Assembly (NCBI GenBank): GCA_964421875.1
Contig: CAYQZD010000145.1
Location: 1-8,579 of the forward strand
Length of the DNA stretch: 8,579 bases
Reading direction: 5' to 3'
DNA from: CAYQZD01 sp964421875
GTDB taxonomy: Bacteria > Electryoneota > Tariuqbacteria > Tariuqbacterales > Tariuqbacteraceae
The notes under the pieces are model-generated. The model was not told the origin of the DNA. It ran no database searches and saw nothing but the letters and a program-made list of their open reading frames with translations. A program made the position numbers and the translations under genes. This document shows positions 7,110-8,579 of this stretch, one piece after another. Within the stretch, counting starts at the first letter, position 1; each line of letters starts with the position of its first letter.

Positions 7110-8579
7110 GTGAAAAAAGCTTTCATTACTCTTAATCCATTGGTTCTAATCACCTGCGCCGTTTCCCTATGCTGGGGTCAACCGATGTCGGGGAATTACG
7201 ATATTGGGGGCGGCGGGAACCATTATACCAGCATCGTATCAGCGGTCAACGCGCTCACCAGCCGGGGTATGAGCGGGCCTGTTACCTTCAATGTTTATTT
7301 CGGCACCTATAACGGCCAGTCCCTGATTCAAAATATCACCGGATTGGGGCAGAGCAATCCTTTGATTTTCCAATCAGCTTCGGAGGACCGGCCGATTGTA
7401 ACCAATCCCACTACGGGGACTCATACCGGCAACGGTTTTCATATCAGGGGTTCATCCTATGTCACTATTCGCGGATTTGAGTTCCAGAACTGCGGTTATT
7501 GCGGGGTGCAGACTTATTACGGCAACTCCAGTTCCGATTCCAGCACCCACATCACCATCGAAAACAACTACTTCAACCGTACCAGCAATTATATGATGCA
7601 CACCTACCGCACCAACCACGCCCGGATAATAGGTAACGAGTTCAACGCTATGGGCAGCTATGGTTTCAGAATCCGCTATACTACGAATTCGATAGTGGCG
7701 AACAATATGAGCTATGGCGGCACATCCTACGGAGCTTACATCTATAACGACGCCGGCACAGAATTCTATTATAATTCTATCGTATCCAGCGGCAGCCGCT
7801 GCTTTTATCTTGGCGGCAGTTCTTCCACAGGCTGCACTATTAAAAACAATATTTTCTGCAATTTAGGTTCCGGGACATCTTACGCCGCCTATTATTATAC
7901 CAACACAAATCCCCAATCGGACTATAATTGCTACTGGGCACCCAACTGCAACGTTGGATATTACGGCGGCGCCTGCCAGACGCTGGCGCAATTCCGGGCA
8001 GCCACCGGCGGCGACGCGCACAGCATTGAGGCTGACCCCGGGTTCTTGAGCGCCACGGATTTGCACATTTCCGATACTTCGGTCTGTCGTCAAGCGGGGA
8101 TAGGGATACCGGGTATAGAAACGGATATCGACTATGAACCCCGCAACCGCAACACTCCCTGCATCGGCTGTGACGAAATCGGGGGTATCCGCGTCTCCTT
8201 AGAACCGCGTTTCCCGCCCTATATCCTTCCCGCCGGAGGCGGTATCATAGATTTCAACGTAGAAATGGAGAACAGCGCCGACTCCGTCATCCCCTTCGAC
8301 GCTTGGACCGAATTGTTGCTGCCCAACGGCCAGTTTTTCGGACCTCTGCTGCTGCGCCAAGGGATAAGGATGCCGCCTAATACTATATTTAACCGGAATC
8401 TGTCGCAGCTTATTCCCACTTCTGCGCCTGCGGGCGATTATTCTTATATAGCGAAGTGCGGAATATATCCCGACAGTGTGCTCTCCGACGACAGTTTCCC
8501 TTTTATCAAGAGTCCCGCGCCTGATAATAGTCCTTCACAATACCACGATTGGACTATCTCCGGATGGGAAAATGAAGGA
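7110..8579 (+). CDS. Secreted parallel beta-helix protein, paralog of the upstream gene (3' partial)
   Basis: Open from a GTG at 7110 to the window edge (490 codons, no stop). The nearest upstream in-frame stop is TGA at 7098-7100, and GAGGT at 7099-7103 is a good ribosome site, so the GTG start is well supported. Residues 1-23 are a signal peptide (KK, hydrophobic core, CWG|QP), cleaved at the same position as in its paralog. Residues 24 to about 355 align nearly without gaps to the 4763-6538 product; residues 97-145 are identical. Helix motifs include IENNYF, GNEF, ANNMSYG, YYNSI and KNNIF, ending with PCIGCDE, where the paralog has PCMGADE. Residues about 360-490 are the shared beta-sandwich module, closer here to that of the protease (32/68 identical) than to that of the beta-helix paralog (24/68). 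The coding region stops at the edge at GWENEG, the point where the sorting domain starts in the homologs, so about 80-95 residues are probably missing. Function is unknown beyond a secreted surface beta-helix. Confidence 0.88.
   Translation, partial: MKKAFITLNPLVLITCAVSLCWGQPMSGNYDIGGGGNHYTSIVSAVNALTSRGMSGPVTFNVYFGTYNGQSLIQNITGLGQSNPLIFQSASEDRPIVTNPTTGTHTGNGFHIRGSSYVTIRGFEFQNCGYCGVQTYYGNSSSDSSTHITIENNYFNRTSNYMMHTYRTNHARIIGNEFNAMGSYGFRIRYTTNSIVANNMSYGGTSYGAYIYNDAGTEFYYNSIVSSGSRCFYLGGSSSTGCTIKNNIFCNLGSGTSYAAYYYTNTNPQSDYNCYWAPNCNVGYYGGACQTLAQFRAATGGDAHSIEADPGFLSATDLHISDTSVCRQAGIGIPGIETDIDYEPRNRNTPCIGCDEIGGIRVSLEPRFPPYILPAGGGIIDFNVEMENSADSVIPFDAWTELLLPNGQFFGPLLLRQGIRMPPNTIFNRNLSQLIPTSAPAGDYSYIAKCGIYPDSVLSDDSFPFIKSPAPDNSPSQYHDWTISGWENEG

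Noticed and set aside
7097..7130. ATG at 7097 as the start of gene 3
   Set aside because: It is in a different frame from the beta-helix coding sequence, which is closed upstream by TGA at 7098-7100.
7155..7175. Possible lipobox cysteine (C16 or C21) in the signal peptide of gene 3
   Set aside because: The residues before C21 are VSL and before C16 are LIT. Neither ends in Gly, Ala or Ser at -1, and cleavage at CWG|QP matches the non-lipoprotein paralog.
5060..7550. Recent gene conversion between the two beta-helix genes
   Set aside because: The most conserved protein block carries synonymous changes in nearly half of its codons, which recent conversion would have removed.

Overview
The window carries three large, co-directional (+ strand) genes for secreted, surface-type proteins, separated by short or repeat-filled spacers. 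Gene 1 (475-4674) is a gingipain-like family C25 cysteine protease of 1399 residues. It has an N-terminal signal peptide and propeptide, an intact His/Cys catalytic dyad, several beta-sandwich modules and a C-terminal PNPFNP-type sorting domain. Gene 2 (4763-6538, 591 residues) is a secreted parallel beta-helix protein with the same kind of C-terminus. Gene 3 (7110 to the window end, at least 490 residues) is a GTG-started paralog of gene 2. The window edge cuts it just before its expected sorting domain.

The organism is probably a bacterium of the Fibrobacteres-Chlorobi-Bacteroidetes (FCB) superphylum, more likely a candidate lineage (the Zixibacteria, Cloacimonadota, KSB1, Marinimicrobia or Electryoneota type) than a classical Bacteroidota. 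The reasons are the AYPNPFNP...YDxxGREVARL C-terminal domain on consecutive genes, the C25 protease architecture, and a perfect TTGACA-17 bp-TATAAT promoter in place of the divergent Bacteroidota promoter. This is inference from style, not a taxonomic assignment.

Layout: 1-474 is AT-rich and gene-free. It holds a GCGGAG-loop hairpin (38-65), a 12-bp tandem duplication, a consensus sigma-70 promoter (299-327) and a leader of about 140 nt. A terminator-like hairpin follows gene 1 (4680-4720), and a strong intrinsic terminator follows gene 2 (6567-6601). The spacer 6539-7109 is a patchwork of repeat-like pieces: an ACAGGATT-like 9-bp triplication, an 18-bp palindrome, an 81-bp inverted repeat (6827-6907), a second terminator-like hairpin, and a second GCGGAG-loop hairpin (7008-7035).

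How the genes fit together: all three proteins have export signals and share one beta-sandwich module (about 130 residues) placed just before the sorting domain. Genes 1 and 2 share a sorting domain that is 51/80 identical by hand count. The simplest reading is a set of cargo proteins for one outer-membrane secretion and anchoring route (type IX-like), one of them a protease. Gene 3 looks mosaic: its beta-helix is closest to gene 2, but its pre-sorting module is closer to gene 1. I see no CRISPR array, tRNA, rRNA, transposase, or recognisable defence or biosynthetic system.
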